Both the position numbers and the translations under genes were made by a program. The notes under the pieces were generated by a model. The model was given only the letters and a program-made list of their open reading frames with translations. It did not search any database and had not been told where the DNA came from. Below, piece after piece: positions 36,089 through 48,688 of a DNA stretch of 64,000 nt. Where the stretch lies: the NCBI GenBank assembly GCA_008694505.1, contig VZDJ01000223.1:267398-331397 (forward strand), in the 5' to 3' direction. Numbering within the stretch: position 1 is the stretch's first letter; each line of letters begins with the position of its first letter. Source of the stretch: Cyanoderma ruficeps. Lineage: Eukaryota; Chordata; Aves; Passeriformes; Timaliidae.

Positions 36089-37676
36089 GACTCATGGGTC
36101 TCTACAAGGTACCCATGCTCCCCCAGGCTCCCTGTTCTCTTGTGGCCAGGGTTTGTGCCTTACAAGGGGTGGCCAGTGAGCACCTTGACCCCACAAGCCA
36201 ACAGCGGCACCAGGCCCTCTGCAGGGAAGCACTGACCTCCTGGAGCAGCTCTCACCCTCCTCAGGGCTTTTTTCCAGGATAGGATTGCTGTCCTGGTGTC
36301 CACGGCAGAAGGGGACTCTTACAGAACACAGCATTCCACTTTCTCTTTTGCATCCTCGGGTTGTTAGAACAGATTTGGAGGAAGCTTGGCTATCTGGGGA
36401 GATTACAGTGTCCACAAACAAGCAGTGGGGAAGAAGGGGAGAGGAATTCCCCCATTCTTCTGGTGAGTCTGGCAAACTCAGCCCTTAGTCCTGAGGAAGA
36501 CAGAGGGAATGCTGCCTTAGCTTGTCAGGCTCACTCAGCCTTTGTGCAGAACTCTGAATTTTGGCATGAAATCCTAACCAGCAATGACAAAGTTGGGAAA
36601 AGCTCAGCCCTGAATTTTGGCAGTTTTGGAGGCCAAGCTTTCCTCCTGCCCATGTATTTGACACCCCAGAGCTCTCACATCCTCAACCCCATGCCTGGTG
36701 GTGTTTCTCCTACCCTGTCTATGTTCTGGCCAACGTTCAGGGGGTTCCCACCTATCCTTTCCCTTGTCCGATGCCGACCCAGGCTGCAGCTCTCAGCTCT
36801 GGGCAGTCTCTTCATGGAAACTGAGACTTGAAATGTAACCTGGGAGTGTGCAGAGGTGTCCTGGGTCAGGATTCTCAGCTGCAGCAGAGCTTCATGTTCT
36901 TCCTACTGCCCACACCCCGAGGTGGCATCTGCATGCTGAAAACAGCAGCCACTCATGCCACTACTGTCCATGTCACAGGTTGGGAAGCTGAGACATGGAG
37001 AGCCTTCCTTACAAATGGCTGGGAGCTGAAAATCACACAAGAGTTTTATAAAGAATTGGTCCTTGAGCTCCGCCCCATTCATGTTTATTTTTAACAAAAG
37101 TTGGAATATTGTTCCAAAGGACTGCAAGAGGCCAACAGTGTACAAATATTTACAGAGCATAGAATAAACTGTCAGCCTCTTAACTTGACATCATTCCCAG
37201 CTGAAATTGTGGCAAGCTGGTACAAGACTACTCAGAGACAATCAAAAGCTGTTTCTGCTTTTAAAGCGTGAATTCAATAGATAATTTTATGGAGTTTGGT
37301 CTGTAAACACCCTGGCCTTCCCTAAAAGCTGAAACCTGGTGATATTTTGTTCTTGAAATTCTCACTGACCGAAAATGACATTTGCACAGTCAGACCCTGC
37401 AATGTGTCTGCTAATAGTCATTCTCAGATGCTGCTGCAGGAGTTTCTGGGGAGAGGAACATTGCTGTCCTGCTCTAAATCCCACACAACATGAGCTCTTT
37501 AATGCTGATCAGGGGAAAATTATTCTTGTTGGGGAAAAATATTTGCTGCTGTGCTTTTCAAAGCTGAAGAAATGTGTTGTAGTAGAAAAACATCAGTATT
37601 TAGTGCTGACAGCATTTGAGAGGTGGAGGTAACTGAGAGTTTGGTTAGCTGGGCATTACAGAGGGCACATTTGGAT
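36089..37676. other. Unique non-coding stretch
   Basis: No element recognised. A 156-codon plus-strand frame (36361-36831) is the longest feature, but it has no splice boundaries, starts and stops arbitrarily and does not resemble a known domain. 37080-37330 is AT-richer. Confidence 0.55.
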
Positions 37677-38122
37677 ATAGAATCATGGAATCACTGAGGT
37701 TGGAAAAGCTCTCCAAGATCATGGAGTGCAACCTGTGCCCAATTCCCACCTTGTCCCCAGCCCGGATCACTGGCTGCCACCTCCAGCCCTTCCCTGGACA
37801 CCTCCAGGGATGGGCACTCCAAACCTCCCTGGGCAGTCCTTCCAATGTTTAATTGTTTCATTCAGTGAAGAAATTCCTGCTGCTGTCCAACCTGAGCCTT
37901 CCCTGGCCCAGCCTGAGGCCGTTCCCTCTCCTCCTGTCCCTGTTCCCTGGGAGCAGAGCCCGACCCCCCCGGCTGTCCCCTCCTGTCAGGGAGTTGTGCA
38001 GAGCCACAAGGTCCCCCCTGAGCCTCCACTTCTCCAGGCTGAGCCCCTTTCCCAGCTCCCTCCACCTCTCCTGGGGCTCCAGCCCCTTCCCCAGCTCTAT
38101 TCCATTCCCTTCCCTGGTCTGA
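37677..38122 (-). mobile_element. CR1 LINE 3' end, antisense
   Basis: It starts with the complement of the CR1 tail, 'tagaatcatggaatcactgagg', then 'ttggaaaagctctccaagatcatgg', 'cctggacacctccagggatgg', 'cactccaaacctccctgggcag', 'gaagaaattcctgctgctgtcc', 'aacctgagccttccctggccc' and 'ctgaggccgttccctctcctc'. The copy lies on the minus strand and is one of the better preserved in the window, about 445 bases. The first bases (minus-strand 3' end) give the insertion boundary. Confidence 0.95.
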
Positions 38123-38672
38123 AGCCAGATAAATTTTATACTTTGAAGAAGTAAGATGACAATGTCATGGGCAGGACAATGCATTGCACCCCAGAAAGCC
38201 ATGACCTTAAAAGTGACTTTGGGGTCACTGCTGACAACATCAGCCAATATTGTCTGAGCAATGCTCTGTCCCCATGTGGGACTGCAATCCTGCCTGCAGA
38301 GACTGGGTGACACTGACTCTGAGAATGGTGCCAAAGTTATCTGTTTATGACATTGATGAGACCTCACTGAAAGAGCTTTCCTAATTTTAGCCTTATAAGT
38401 TTCTTTTAAGATACCGAAAAATTAAAAAAATGACAGGGTTCTGAAATGAGCTACAGAAAAACATCATGTCTAAAGGGCATGTTTTAGTGAGAGATTAAAG
38501 TAGGTCAATTAATTTAACTTATCCAAGAAAATATGATGAAGTGACTGAACAGTGTTTATAAGGCCAGATTTCTACAAGCAGAATCTTTGATTTAGGGGAA
38601 GAATAAGGAGCAGGGCTTATGGCTGCTGGTGGAAGTGAGACGATGCCAGCTGTAACAGAGGTGGCCAAACAA

Positions 38673-38715
38673 CTCACAAAACAAACACCTCAAAGCTCAC
38701 AAAACCAACACCTCA
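38673..38715. repeat. 23-base direct repeat, two copies
   Basis: The unit ctcacaaaacaaacacctca recurs after 23 bases with a single substitution. It is a simple tandem duplication with no associated element recognised. Confidence 0.85.
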
Positions 38716-40106
38716 GGCCAAGGATGTGGTGGCTGCCCCTTTTTCCTGGGAAGTGTGGCTGGACCCCATTTTCCACCTGGATAGCAGCACAGGGACATCC
38801 CTGGGCGTGACCCCTGATTGGTGAACCTGGCCTGAAAAGCAAAGGCTCGTGGTGCTGCCTGTTCCATGGAATTGTGCTGTGATGCTGGAAAACGTCTGGA
38901 GGAGTCATAATCCTGATGCATTAGACCCCAGCAGTGATGGCTGGATTTGCAGGCTGTGGGAAATACTGGCTGCTCTGAGTCCAGGTATGTGACAGCAACT
39001 TAAATTAAGACTGTGAATTCATCTTTTGCTGCAATATAAGGCAGCAACCGACTTCATTGGCAAGAGGATTTTGTCTCAGCTAACAATAAATAAGCGTTTC
39101 TTCCATGCCAACAGCTGCTTACAGATCGTACCTAAGCATGGAAACCAACACAGATCGTCAAAAATAATAGGGATCCACCCCTACTGCTGCAGCTTGACAA
39201 CTTTTGAGCGATGTGGAAATACACGGGGTAGGAAAGCAGCTGGATTTTCCTGGCTGGGCATCCCTAGGGAATGACAGCAGCTGGCATTACACAGAGGAGC
39301 AAACACGGTGCCCCTGACAGATCAAGATGCTTCTGAGCCCTGGCTGGCCAGAAGCAGAGAGCTGGGTATGATCTTGGAGGCCCTTCCTTTGCATGTCAGT
39401 GGCTGCTCTGAGTAAATGTGCTGGGTGATTTGTTATCTTGACCTCAAACAGCAGAAGGATTGCTGGCATGTTTTCAGCTCCAAGCCTGCAGGATAAATGC
39501 TTTCAAACTGCAAGGTCTCTCCTTGAGGTGGGAACCCAGGATCTGCCTCTCAGGTTTCTCTGGGGTGAGGCACAGGTGCTTTTCAGGCACTGCAGCCATG
39601 GGGGCAGCTCTCCCTGGGGGTTTGCAGCACTCTCAGGTCCTTCAGACAGATCCCTCCACGGCCCTTCCAGCTCCTTATGCACAACAGCACTACATGACAG
39701 GATACAAAATGAGCTCAGTCCCTTTGCTTGGTGGCCAGAGCAGATGGTAGGAATCTTCTAGAGGCCGACACATGAGGCATTTTGGACTCTGAATCCTATT
39801 TTCTTCTCACTCTCTTGAGCACCAGGGATTATAGGCTTAGGCAAGTCAGCTGGGGATAACAGAGCTGTGTCCAAGGGCACGAGGAGAAAATGGGGAGGAA
39901 AATCTCTCCAAAACCTATTCCTCAACTCCAAAGAAAACATGAAGCAGCAGCATATAGCATCAGTTAATTCTCCTGCCACTGTTTTGGAGCCTGCTGTTTA
40001 CATTCATGTGCTGGCTCACAGAACACAATGTATAGCTCTTGACTCCAGCCCTGAGGACAGGACACGAGCTCAGCCGGGCCCTGTTTACCACAGGGAATAG
40101 TTCAAT

Positions 40107-40121
40107 AAAAAAAAAAAAAAA
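40107..40121 (+). repeat. Poly-A tract, 15 bases
   Basis: An uninterrupted A run preceded by TTCAAT. It could be the tail of an old retroposed fragment, since AATAAA overlaps its start, but no matching body or target duplication was found. Confidence 0.9.
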
Positions 40122-40580
40122 GGTGCTTGGGCTGCCCTGTGGCTGCAGCTCCACCTGGCAGGGCACTTCCTCAGGTGTTTGGCAACAGAGGATGTGCCCA
40201 CCCTGGCCCCTGTTTGAGGGGGTTGGACAAGCAGGATCTCCTGCTCCATGGCACTGACCTTCCTCCAGTTCTTCACCTCCACCTCCTGACTGGGATGAAG
40301 CCTCAAGAAAAGGGCTGAGCCAGCTCTGTGCCAGACTGCTGAGCACCCCAGCACTGCCAGGAGGGCAAGGATGTGCCCACCCTTCCTGAGGGGAAGGAAG
40401 GGGGTCCATGTACAATCCTCTCCGAAGGCTCTGTTGTCACCACAGTGGAATCCTCTCCACAGGACCCAAAGCAGTTACCAGTTATTAGAGCCTTGAATAC
40501 AAGAAAATACCTCCCAGCCAAACCTAACTGGGCTCTCTCAAACCACTGGGCTCTCTCCAGTAGCTCCATGTCTCTCCCCT

Positions 40581-40762
40581 ACTAGGGACTGCAGGATTAG
40601 ACCAGGGACTCCAGATGTGGCCTCTGTGGTGCTGAAGGAAAGGTGAACCTTGCTCTATCTGTTAGAAACATTTCTCCTTATGCAGGTCAGGATACCCTTA
40701 ACCTTTTCTGTAATGTTCAATGTCCACCAGGTCTTTCAGGTCCTTTTTCCAAGGTGATTTAC
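40581..40762 (-). mobile_element. Old CR1 LINE fragment, antisense
   Basis: Decayed complement of CR1: 'gactgcaggattagaccagg', 'gactccagatgtggcctctg', 'acatttctccttatgcaggt', 'caggatacccttaacctttt' and 'aatgtccaccaggtctttca'. These follow the CR1 order (stop-to-sense: scaffold-type 'actccagatgtgggctca', 'ttctcctaatgcagcccagg', 'ggtgtccaccaggacccc'). Divergence is higher than in other copies here, so it is an old insertion. Confidence 0.75.
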
Positions 40763-43700
40763 AGTGAACAGGCCCTCAAAGATATAGTTACTAAAAATTA
40801 TTTTTCTCTTCCACTTGAAGAATTCAGAAATGCAAAAAAGTTTGTCATCACATAAAAAATATAGTCTTTCCTTTTAGAAAATCTGAAAGGAGTAGTGCCC
40901 CATGGTCTATCAGCCCATGGCAGGACACCAGGGCTGCCTGGCTCAGCACCACCCTGCTCATCACACCAGGGAAGGAGCACCAAGCATCACCATCCAAAAC
41001 AGGTGTCTCTTCACCTGGGTTTACAGCTCCAATTCCCTCCTCACAAGTGCCCCTGTTCCCTCCAAAAGCTCTTATCTAGGCTCAATGGCACAAAGCATTC
41101 ATTGTTTTGAAAACAAATAGTGATCCTCTGCAGGAGTCTAATGGCTTCATTGTGATAAGAGAGGGAAAGTTGTTCAGAAAGTGATGTCAGCTGCCTGCTC
41201 AAAACACACAGATGCAATCCTGGTGCCCCTGTCACCACTGGAAATCAATTATTCTGAAATTGCAGCATTATACAAAGCTGAGAGTGGCCCCTAAGCACGT
41301 GTGGCATGGCAAATAGTGGGGGATCCTGTTCCTGGCTTTCCACATCGTCAGGGCAACAGATAGAAACATCTGTGAGAGCTGTGGAGTGCTCTGAGAGAGA
41401 AACTTCCAGAGAATATGTAAGCCCTCTATTCCCAAAGGCTGATAGGAGGTGGGTGTGCTCAGCTGTTCAGTGCCAAAACTATTAGCTGGTTCTCAGTTAA
41501 TCCAAAATCTGTCATGCCAGACAGGAGCACTGCCACAGGAGGCCTCAGTGGGTATAGATGATAAATTTCCCCACATGCCCTGGCTGTGGCAACCATGTGG
41601 TTGTGGCCTCAGACCCTGCTGGGAGCAGCAGGCAACCTGTGTAGAGGAAAAGCAAGCCCAGGGGATCCCTGGAACTAAATCCAGACCTTTGTCAGTTTAA
41701 TCCTGATCTCAGTGTGACTGGGATAAGGCATGGACAAATCTGTGGGGGTGAGGATCCATCCAGACTGATCCCTGAAGAGGCCACCCTGCTGCTCCAGCAG
41801 CAGGATCACCACCCTTCTGTGGTGTTGGGCTGGGGTTTGGTGAGTTTATGCACAGAGAAGGGCCACATCTCACCTGTGACCCATGTCAGCTCCACTCCTG
41901 TCCTGCAGGGAATTTGGAAGCAGCTGTGAGCTGTACCAATTGCACCCACAGTGGTCACTGCACATGGTCCAGCTTCCCCTGAGGCAACACCCACCACGAG
42001 ACACCCCCAGCCTGTGCAATCACCCCAATCCTGGGCCTTCAACACACCCACAACCACACCCTGGTCCCAGCAGATGTTCCAAGAAAAATACACTTCAATA
42101 AAAGGAGGCTCTGCTCCCTGTCTCCTTTCCAGCCCGTGGTCCTGCAGAATCACTGTCACCATCCTACCACAGAGGGGACACCGGGAGTGGGATGTGCACG
42201 GCAGGAATGAAAGCAGATCTGCAGAGAACACAGGGGCTCCAAGCAGGGGCTGAAATTGGCTTGGGCTCACACTTATTTAACCTGGGACAGCAGTGTCTGT
42301 AACAGGTGGGTTTAGTTTATTGAATAAAGATTAGAATTCAGGAATTCTTAGAATGATTAAGATTTGGATTTGGGATGCTGTGGGCATCACAACTGTTAGT
42401 TATGGACAGTACAAGAATGAGGATCTGAGAGCACATCCAGAAACCTTCCAAGCACAGCTACGGACTCTGTCTTGATGTGAAGTTTAAGTCCTGCCCATTT
42501 TCCTTGCATGCTGTCTTTTCTCTGCTTGTTTTCCTGCCATGCAGCAATTCTGTTTGGTTTCCCTCTCCAAAATCCACATTAATTGCTGTCCTTCCTCGGC
42601 TGCCCATGGCCATGATGTCTCCAGAACAGATCTTCCCAATTCCCTGGCCCTGAGACCCCCTTTCATGCTCCCATGTCCCCTTTTCAAGGTGTAAAAAGGC
42701 CAAGAGTTTTCTCTCAAGACGGAATCAAATATCGCAAAAAGTTTCTTAAAATATCATCTCTCACTGGAAAAGGGTGAGTTTTCTAATTAGAAAAGACACA
42801 TCAGGGCCTCGTGGTTGTTTGAGACAGGCTGGGCTGCAGCCAAGGGCTTTCACCATGGATCAGCCCAGCTCCTAGGGAAGACCTCATGGAGCATCCTGGG
42901 TGATGTAGTCCAAGCACTCATCCAGAGAGGATGAGTGACAGGAATTTCCCAAAACTGCAAGTTCAGTGAGTCACCTCAGTGGCATCCCTGGGTCAAACTG
43001 CCTGGACTGTAGCCAGCTTTCCCTGGAATAACGTGGGCTGTGGGTTTTCACTACAAAATAAACATTTTTCTAGAGGAATGAGTAGCCTTCTCTGAGCACT
43101 GCAATAACCCCAGTGCTGCTCCTGGGGCTGCCCATCCCTGAGGGAGACCCTGGTACCCTGGGCTGTGCATCCCTGCTCCCAGCAGCTCTCAGGCGGAGGG
43201 CTGGGTGTTTGCAGGAGTGCAGCTCTGTCTCTGCTCTCCCACAGCCCCTGTTTTACACACCTGCAGCTATGAGCAGCTTTTCAGCATGGAAAGCAGGCTG
43301 GGAGGGTTTCCCTTTGCCCTCCTGGAGATGTGTAAAATCCAGCCTCTTCAAGGTCGCCGTTGCTAATAATTGTGATTACCACCATCATTGCTAATTGTTG
43401 TCACCATTCCCCATTCATAAATGTTCAGCTTTGCAGAAAACCAGGAAAGCTCTTACCCACAGTGCTAACTCCTTTGATGATAAAGTCTTGGATGTGCCAT
43501 ATCAGCCCCTTAACCTGCCTGTGCCAAGGAGCCTTTATTTAGCATCAGCATTTATCACTGCTAAACGTATAAATAATACCATTAGCCACTCCGAGCAGCG
43601 ATAAAATTAGCAGTGTAAACAGAGAAAGTGAGTGACCTTAGTGGAGAACCATTGTTGATTTTGACCCAACACCTACCAGCACGATTAGTCACAGCAGAAC

Positions 43701-44554
43701 AGCTCAGGGAAAGGGGCCATTGGGGCTTGTTTGGAAATTAGAGACTCGGGCTGTTTATTTTATGGGACAGATCTAATTCCTGCTGCCTCTCTCCATAAGC
43801 ACCGGGTCACGGCCCCACCTCCATCCCTCCGGCCGCCGCCGTTCCCCAGGGGCTCGTCAGGCTGGTGTGAAGAACTCCTGAAAGCTGCACTGTCTTCCAG
43901 AGCAGCTCCCAAGCCCTGCCTCCTGCCTGGGGTGGGCTGGGGCAGGAGGTGTCAGGCAAAAATTGCCACGTGAAACCCAGGCTCTTCTAGTGACTTCCTT
44001 CTCTTCAAACCCTGAGGATTTTCCACTCTGTGAAATGTGGGGTGCCCCTTCTCTTTTCTATCCACCCAGATATCCACTCAGAGCAGCAGGATTTTCACTC
44101 CTTCTCTGGCTAAAGTCCCTGGCTGAGGGATGAGGTGTGCAGGAACCAGCACAACCCCTGCGTGCTCAGACAGCCACTCTATGAGGGGAAGGTGAAGATA
44201 CTCGGGGAAAATGTGTTTGCTGAGGGGCAGAAAAACCTCTCACACCTGCAGTGACTCCAGCTGAACAGACTGCCATGAGAGCTGTTGGAGGTGGGGATCC
44301 AAGCCACCAGGGTTCAGTGGATGTTACCTGTGGGTTCACACGCTGCTTGTGCACAGGCTGAGCTGCCAAAGCACAGAACAAATAGGGAACTGTCAGGACC
44401 TGGCATACAGTAAGGGTGTTGATTTGAAAAGGTGTCCCAGGTGTGGCTGTGAAAAGCTGAGAGGAAATCAGAAAATGATGCAAAATTTTCATGTCTTAAT
44501 CATTTTTTGAAAGTGGCTCACGAAAGTGGCTGAGAGCCCCGTTTCCTGAAAGGT
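40763..44554. other. Unique non-coding stretch
   Basis: No gene or recognised transposon. An AT-rich possible conserved element lies at 43350-43640. 43800-43860 is a short GC-rich patch with several CpGs, too small to call an island. Confidence 0.55.
43350..43640. promoter_or_regulatory. AT-rich island, possible conserved element
   Basis: Repeat-free DNA with GCTAATAATTGTGATTACC, GCTAATTGTTG, AAACGTATAAATAATACC and GATAAAATTAGCAG words. Many homeobox-type ATTA cores sit within 290 bases, with CpG retained, between GC-richer flanks. This composition is typical of conserved developmental enhancers. No open frame has exon features. Confidence 0.3.
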
Positions 44555-44782
44555 GTCAATAGTGGGAAGGAATTGTTCCCTGTGAGGGTGGGCAGGCCCT
44601 GGCACAGGGTGCCCAGAGAAGCTGTGGCTGGCCCTGGATCCCTGGAAGTGTCCAAGGCCAAGCTGGACAGGGCTTGGAGCAGCCTGGGATAGTGGAAGGT
44701 TCCTGCCCATGGCAGGAACAAGGTGGGCTTTAAGGTCCCTTCCAACCCAAACCATCCTGTCACTGTATGATTCTATGAATTC
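44555..44782 (+). mobile_element. CR1 LINE 3' end, sense
   Basis: The CR1 blocks 'gggaaggaattgttccctgt', 'gagggtgggcaggccctgg', 'cacagggtgcccagagaagc', 'tgtccaaggccaagctggac', 'gggcttggagcagcctggga', 'ctttaaggtcccttccaacc' and 'ctgtatgattctatga' are in order and well preserved. The 3' tail is intact. Relative to older copies this is among the youngest CR1s in the window. Confidence 0.96.
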
Positions 44783-47700
44783 CAGTCCTGTGCACTGGGA
44801 ATATTTTTGGATCCAAGGACCAAAATGAAAATTCAACATTCAGGATCATACTTCTTTTCCTACTCCCGATCATCCAACAGCATTGCCTCAACCTTACCCC
44901 TGGGTCCTGATCTCTGCAGTAGATCTCTGCTGGGACTAAGCTGGAACTCAGTGAGCTTTACCCTCTGAAACAAATCCTCCCTCTCTTCTCTTCTATCTCC
45001 CTCACATGGATAGTAGCTAACAAATTATACATTTAATGCATATAAGAAACAATTTTTCACACAGGTCTGTCCTTGGACTGTGAAGTGTGACACCCTCTGC
45101 TCATTGGGGTCGGGTGGGACTGTGCACAATGCTGGGTTTAAGGAAAAAGCTGGACTAATCCATCCTGGGTGCTGCTCTGACACCAGAGCTGAGCCGAAGA
45201 GTCCCCAGAAAACCTGAAGCCCACGCAAAGGGTTGACTTTCCTAGGACAAGCTAAAAATAGAAGAAAAGAAATGTTGGTTGGAGGGACTTCAGGAGGGTG
45301 TCTAGTCCCAAATCCCCATTGGATTGGAAGAGACACAGCTAGTCAAATGTAGAGCTGATTTGGGAGGTTCAGAGCTGAACAAGACTGATGTCTTTCCAGA
45401 AAGATGACATGGGTATGTTACTTGATTTACCATAATTTAATCAAGCTGATCATTAGGTTAATTTGAAGATCTGATGTAGAATGAAATGCACTGGAACAAC
45501 TCAAATATGGGAGGAGCTCCTCCTATTGCCAACTGAAAAATCAATACAAAAAACCCACCAAAATACGTGCTCTGCAAGTACTCACTGGGGGAAAGACTCT
45601 GGCCTGCTCTGTGCAGGAAGACAAGCCAGATGACATCCCTTCTTGGACTAACCAGCAGTGAATCTCTGAGCCCCCTCCCCAGCCATCCCTTGGCTTGACT
45701 TCATCACCTATTTCAGTTCTTAATGCGTGTTATATGGGCACTGGTGAGGTTTGATGGTTGCCTGCCTCACTGTTAGAATTTAGATCTATCCCACAGTAGT
45801 AAATGAGAAACCAATATTGGAAACTTTGGCTGTGGTGCTACCATTGTCCTACCTTGGGAAGAGGAGCGTGGTTGGTTTTGGAGGTGAACTGGATTCTGTG
45901 TAGAAATTCTCTTCCCAAGAGCAAGGTGAGTACCCAGACCTCAGGTAGAGAGGCCACAGATTGTGCCCAGGTCTCAAAGAACAACAGAATCTCACTAATT
46001 GTGAGACACTCAGGAGAAACAAGAAGGAAAATGCCCTGAAACACACCTCAGGATACCCAGAGAAATTGTTCTGCTGTGGTTTCTTCATCTCACTCCTCTG
46101 AAACCCTCCTGCCCTTCACCCTGGCAGTGGTTGTCCATGCAAGGTGCCCCTTACCCTCAGCCTGCTTGTTCTCCTTCCAGAAGAAAGTGCTTCTCTGCTT
46201 CTCTCACTGTTCCTGGCTAGGCCCTAACCAGACCCCTCTGCTCATCCCACGTTTTTCCAATGTGCTGGTCTTGCTCCTGTGGCCAACTGCAGACAGGCAC
46301 TGGGGAGAGCATGTGCCCTAATGAAAAGCAGGTGCTGGCCAGCCCTGCTGGGCAGAGCTGTGTCAGGAAACGAGTGAGCTCTGACACGTGCGTGTGTCAC
46401 ATTCGCTTTCCTGTTGTGCTGCTGACAGGCCTGTGTGACCCAAAGCAAACAGTACCTGTGCCATGCACTCCACAGCTGCCAGGGGCTGGCCAGGGCAGCA
46501 GGGGAGGTGCCAGGGCTGCCCACAGCTCGTGGGTCTTGGCTTGCAGTGAGCGGCAGCATCCTCAGGAGGGAGAGCAAACTGCTTTCCCACCCTGCTTCCC
46601 TATTTCCCATTTGCTCCCTGCCTGAGTTCCCATCACAGCTCTGGCCCCAGTCTGCATGCTCTCCATTTCTCAAGGGCCTTCCCTGGGTTTGGATCTCCTC
46701 CTGATGCCTTGCAAGTTGGGATGAAAATTCCTGCAATCCCACACTGGCCATGGACTCCCACACTCAGTGCCACCCGCGGTTTCCTTTTCTTCGTTCACTG
46801 GCTGCTTGTCACAGCTGGTGTTCTGTGTGTCACCTCCACCACAGGACAGGCAATGGGGCTCTCTGAGGCCGTTGCATTTGCTCAGCCAAGTTAGCAATGG
46901 GTTAGCAAAAACGCCTTTGGCTTGAAAATGAGCCTGGGTGAGCTCGGGCTGACAAAAGGAGAAATTTTGCAGGGAAAGCAGAAGCAGGAAAGAGAGATAC
47001 AGCCCCTGGATGGATCCTCTACAGCTGAAGTGAGCAGGAAAAATGACATAGACACCCCTCTGCAGGGGACAAGGCTGGCATGATCACAGAGACACTGTGC
47101 TGCAGGAGGGACCCAGCTGCAAGGTTTTGCTGGCATTCATTGGCACGGCAGTGGGATGGAGGAGAGGCTCCAGTCACAGAGTGAAGAGGATTGATGAACC
47201 CAGAGCATGTAGGGTGCTAGGATCTACATGAGTGAAGTCTGTCTTCTAGACTTGTTCTCCTTCTGAATCTGATATTGGGCAACACTTCTCCCCTGTCAGC
47301 ACCTTTGCAGTGGCTCAGGACACTGCCCAGCACACTCTCCAGCACATCTACATCCCACCTGGCTCACCCATCCAGCCAGGCTGTGGCCACGGGCTCATGC
47401 CTGCCCGGAGAAATCTCAGCTGTGCATTAACAAGCCCCGCTGTGCTGATGGGGATCTTGCAGAGCTGCCAGTTGCATTCCAGCTCATTATGTTTTAATTT
47501 ATTCAATCCATAGGCTGCCTATTGTGAGGATATCAGCGTTGAGAAGCAAAATCCAAATCCAGAACATTGCAGAAGAACCAAACTGCCAAAATGCAGAGAC
47601 AGAGAGACAAAGTAAATCTGTCATAAGGCGGTCCTGACAGACCTCCCACCCCGAGAGGAGCCAGTTCCCAATTAGCGCAAAAGAACTTGGGCAAAGAGGA

Positions 47701-47834
47701 GGAACAGATTCAAAAACAAATGAAAGGGACCAAAAATGGTCAAGAGAAGGCCAGTGGAAATACTCAGGTCAGCGCTGTGCCATGTAGCACAGGGGGTGTC
47801 CCTCCGTGTCTTGGAGTCCTCCCCTGGCACAGAC
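44783..47834. other. Unique non-coding stretch
   Basis: No exon or transposon recognised. Opposed 173- and 121-codon frames at 46.24-46.76 kb reflect GC-rich sequence. 45380-45560 is AT-rich. Confidence 0.55.
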
Positions 47835-47948
47835 CTGCCCCAAACGGTCCCTGCGAATTTTCCAATGATTTCAGGATTGAGGGTCTGTCCAAGAGCAGCT
47901 GCTGTCGCTGCTTGGCGTTCAGGATGCTGATCTCAGCCATGATGGCAG
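47835..47948 (-). CDS. Candidate coding exon Z, gene unknown
   Basis: On the minus strand a 114-base segment reads A-I-M-A-E-I-S-I-L-N-A-K-Q-R-Q-Q, then LLLDRPSILKSLENSQ, then GPFGA. It is mildly amphipathic and charge-balanced, quite unlike the Pro/Ser/Cys/His-rich chance frames nearby. The acceptor is good: AG at 47949-47950 after a pyrimidine tract 'ctgctcccctcatctcc'. The donor G/GTCTGT is acceptable but not strong. Both ends would be phase 1. The plus strand here carries the longest frame of the window (279 codons, 47687-48526), but that frame has no protein-like features and I regard it as the shadow. No domain is recognised. Confidence 0.38.
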
Positions 47949-48144
47949 CTGGAGATGAGGGGAGCAGATGGGCACAAGGGAGGCTGTGTGTGCCATGGGG
48001 TGTCAGAGGTGTCACAGGAGCCTGTGGGGCAATGAGCACAGCTCATGGGGAGACGGATGGGAATTCTGGGAAGACAACAGGAAGGGCAATGACAGGAGCC
48101 GAAACTCACTCCCAAGGCCACTCTATGCCAAGAAGAGTGGGCTC

Positions 48145-48225
48145 TGAAGACACGTCCAGCAAATGGCAGGTCATTTTGTCCTCAAGGGGCACTGAAGACA
48201 ATGGCCAGCAAATGGCAGGTGATGA
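48145..48225. repeat. Imperfect 53-base direct duplication
   Basis: Two copies of a block containing 'actgaagac...gccagcaaatggcaggt' occur about 53 bases apart (second copy near 48190-48222). Both lie in the frame downstream of candidate exon Y on the minus strand, which weakens the idea that this downstream part is conserved coding sequence. Confidence 0.75.
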
Positions 48226-48299
48226 GCCAGCAGGGAAACTGCTGTGTTGGTGCTTGCAAGGAGGCAGCAGGGCCGTGGTGGCCCATGAGGTGCCATTCC

Positions 48300-48406
48300 C
48301 TGTGACATATCTGAGCTGGGCCATGGCTGTGGGTGGGGCACTCCGATGCTCCCGCAGCCCTTCAGCTGCCTGTCGGTGCTGCTGGATAAGGAGGGACTCC
48401 AGGGCA
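48300..48406 (-). CDS. Candidate coding exon Y, 3' border uncertain
   Basis: The minus strand has a strong acceptor, a long pyrimidine run ending ccccAG at 48407-48408, followed by an open frame ALESLLIQQHRQAAEGLREH and then RSAPPTAMAQLRY. The first part looks like an alpha-helical, coding segment. No good donor follows; GTCACA near 48307 is weak, and the frame stays open to a stop at 48106. Its entry phase does not match the exit phase of candidate X, so at least one border is wrong, an exon is missing, or this is not an exon. No family recognised. Confidence 0.25.
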
Positions 48407-48688
48407 CTGGGGAGGAAGAAAAGAAACAAAAACCTCTTCCAGCAGTATAAATCACTCAGGCTCCGTGGCTATAACACCGTTCCAGCTGAGCATCTGCCTG
48501 GAGGGCCTCAGGGATGGCGGGTGTGACCTCCTGCATAGCTCGGTGCTCCTCAGGCCTCGCTCCCCGTGCCAGGCTCACGCCCAGACAGCACAGCAAGAGT
48601 TGCTTCCCGTAACAGCTCCCCAGCCCCACTGGCTTCCAGCACCGCAGCCTGCACTGATCTTGCCGTGATAAAATAGTTTCCGACTCAC

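Larger units (their letters stand above)
38123..40580. other. Unique non-coding stretch
   Basis: No exon supported. It contains a 23-base-spaced direct repeat at 38673-38715, an unusual CpG-retaining AT-rich block at 39020-39240 that may be a conserved element, and an A15 run at 40107-40121. Confidence 0.55.

Noticed and set aside
36361..36831. 156-codon plus-strand frame just beyond an LTR
   Set aside because: I considered a retroviral remnant, but no gag, pol or env motif is visible and the solo LTR is complete on its own.
40107..40121. Poly-A run as the tail of a processed pseudogene or SINE
   Set aside because: No recognisable upstream body and no flanking direct repeats could be found. 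The same applies to the A run at 60890-60905.
47687..48526. 279-codon plus-strand open frame, the longest in the window
   Set aside because: It has no recognisable domain, no splice or promoter context and an amino-acid mix typical of GC-rich non-coding DNA. The opposite strand carries the more protein-like segments.
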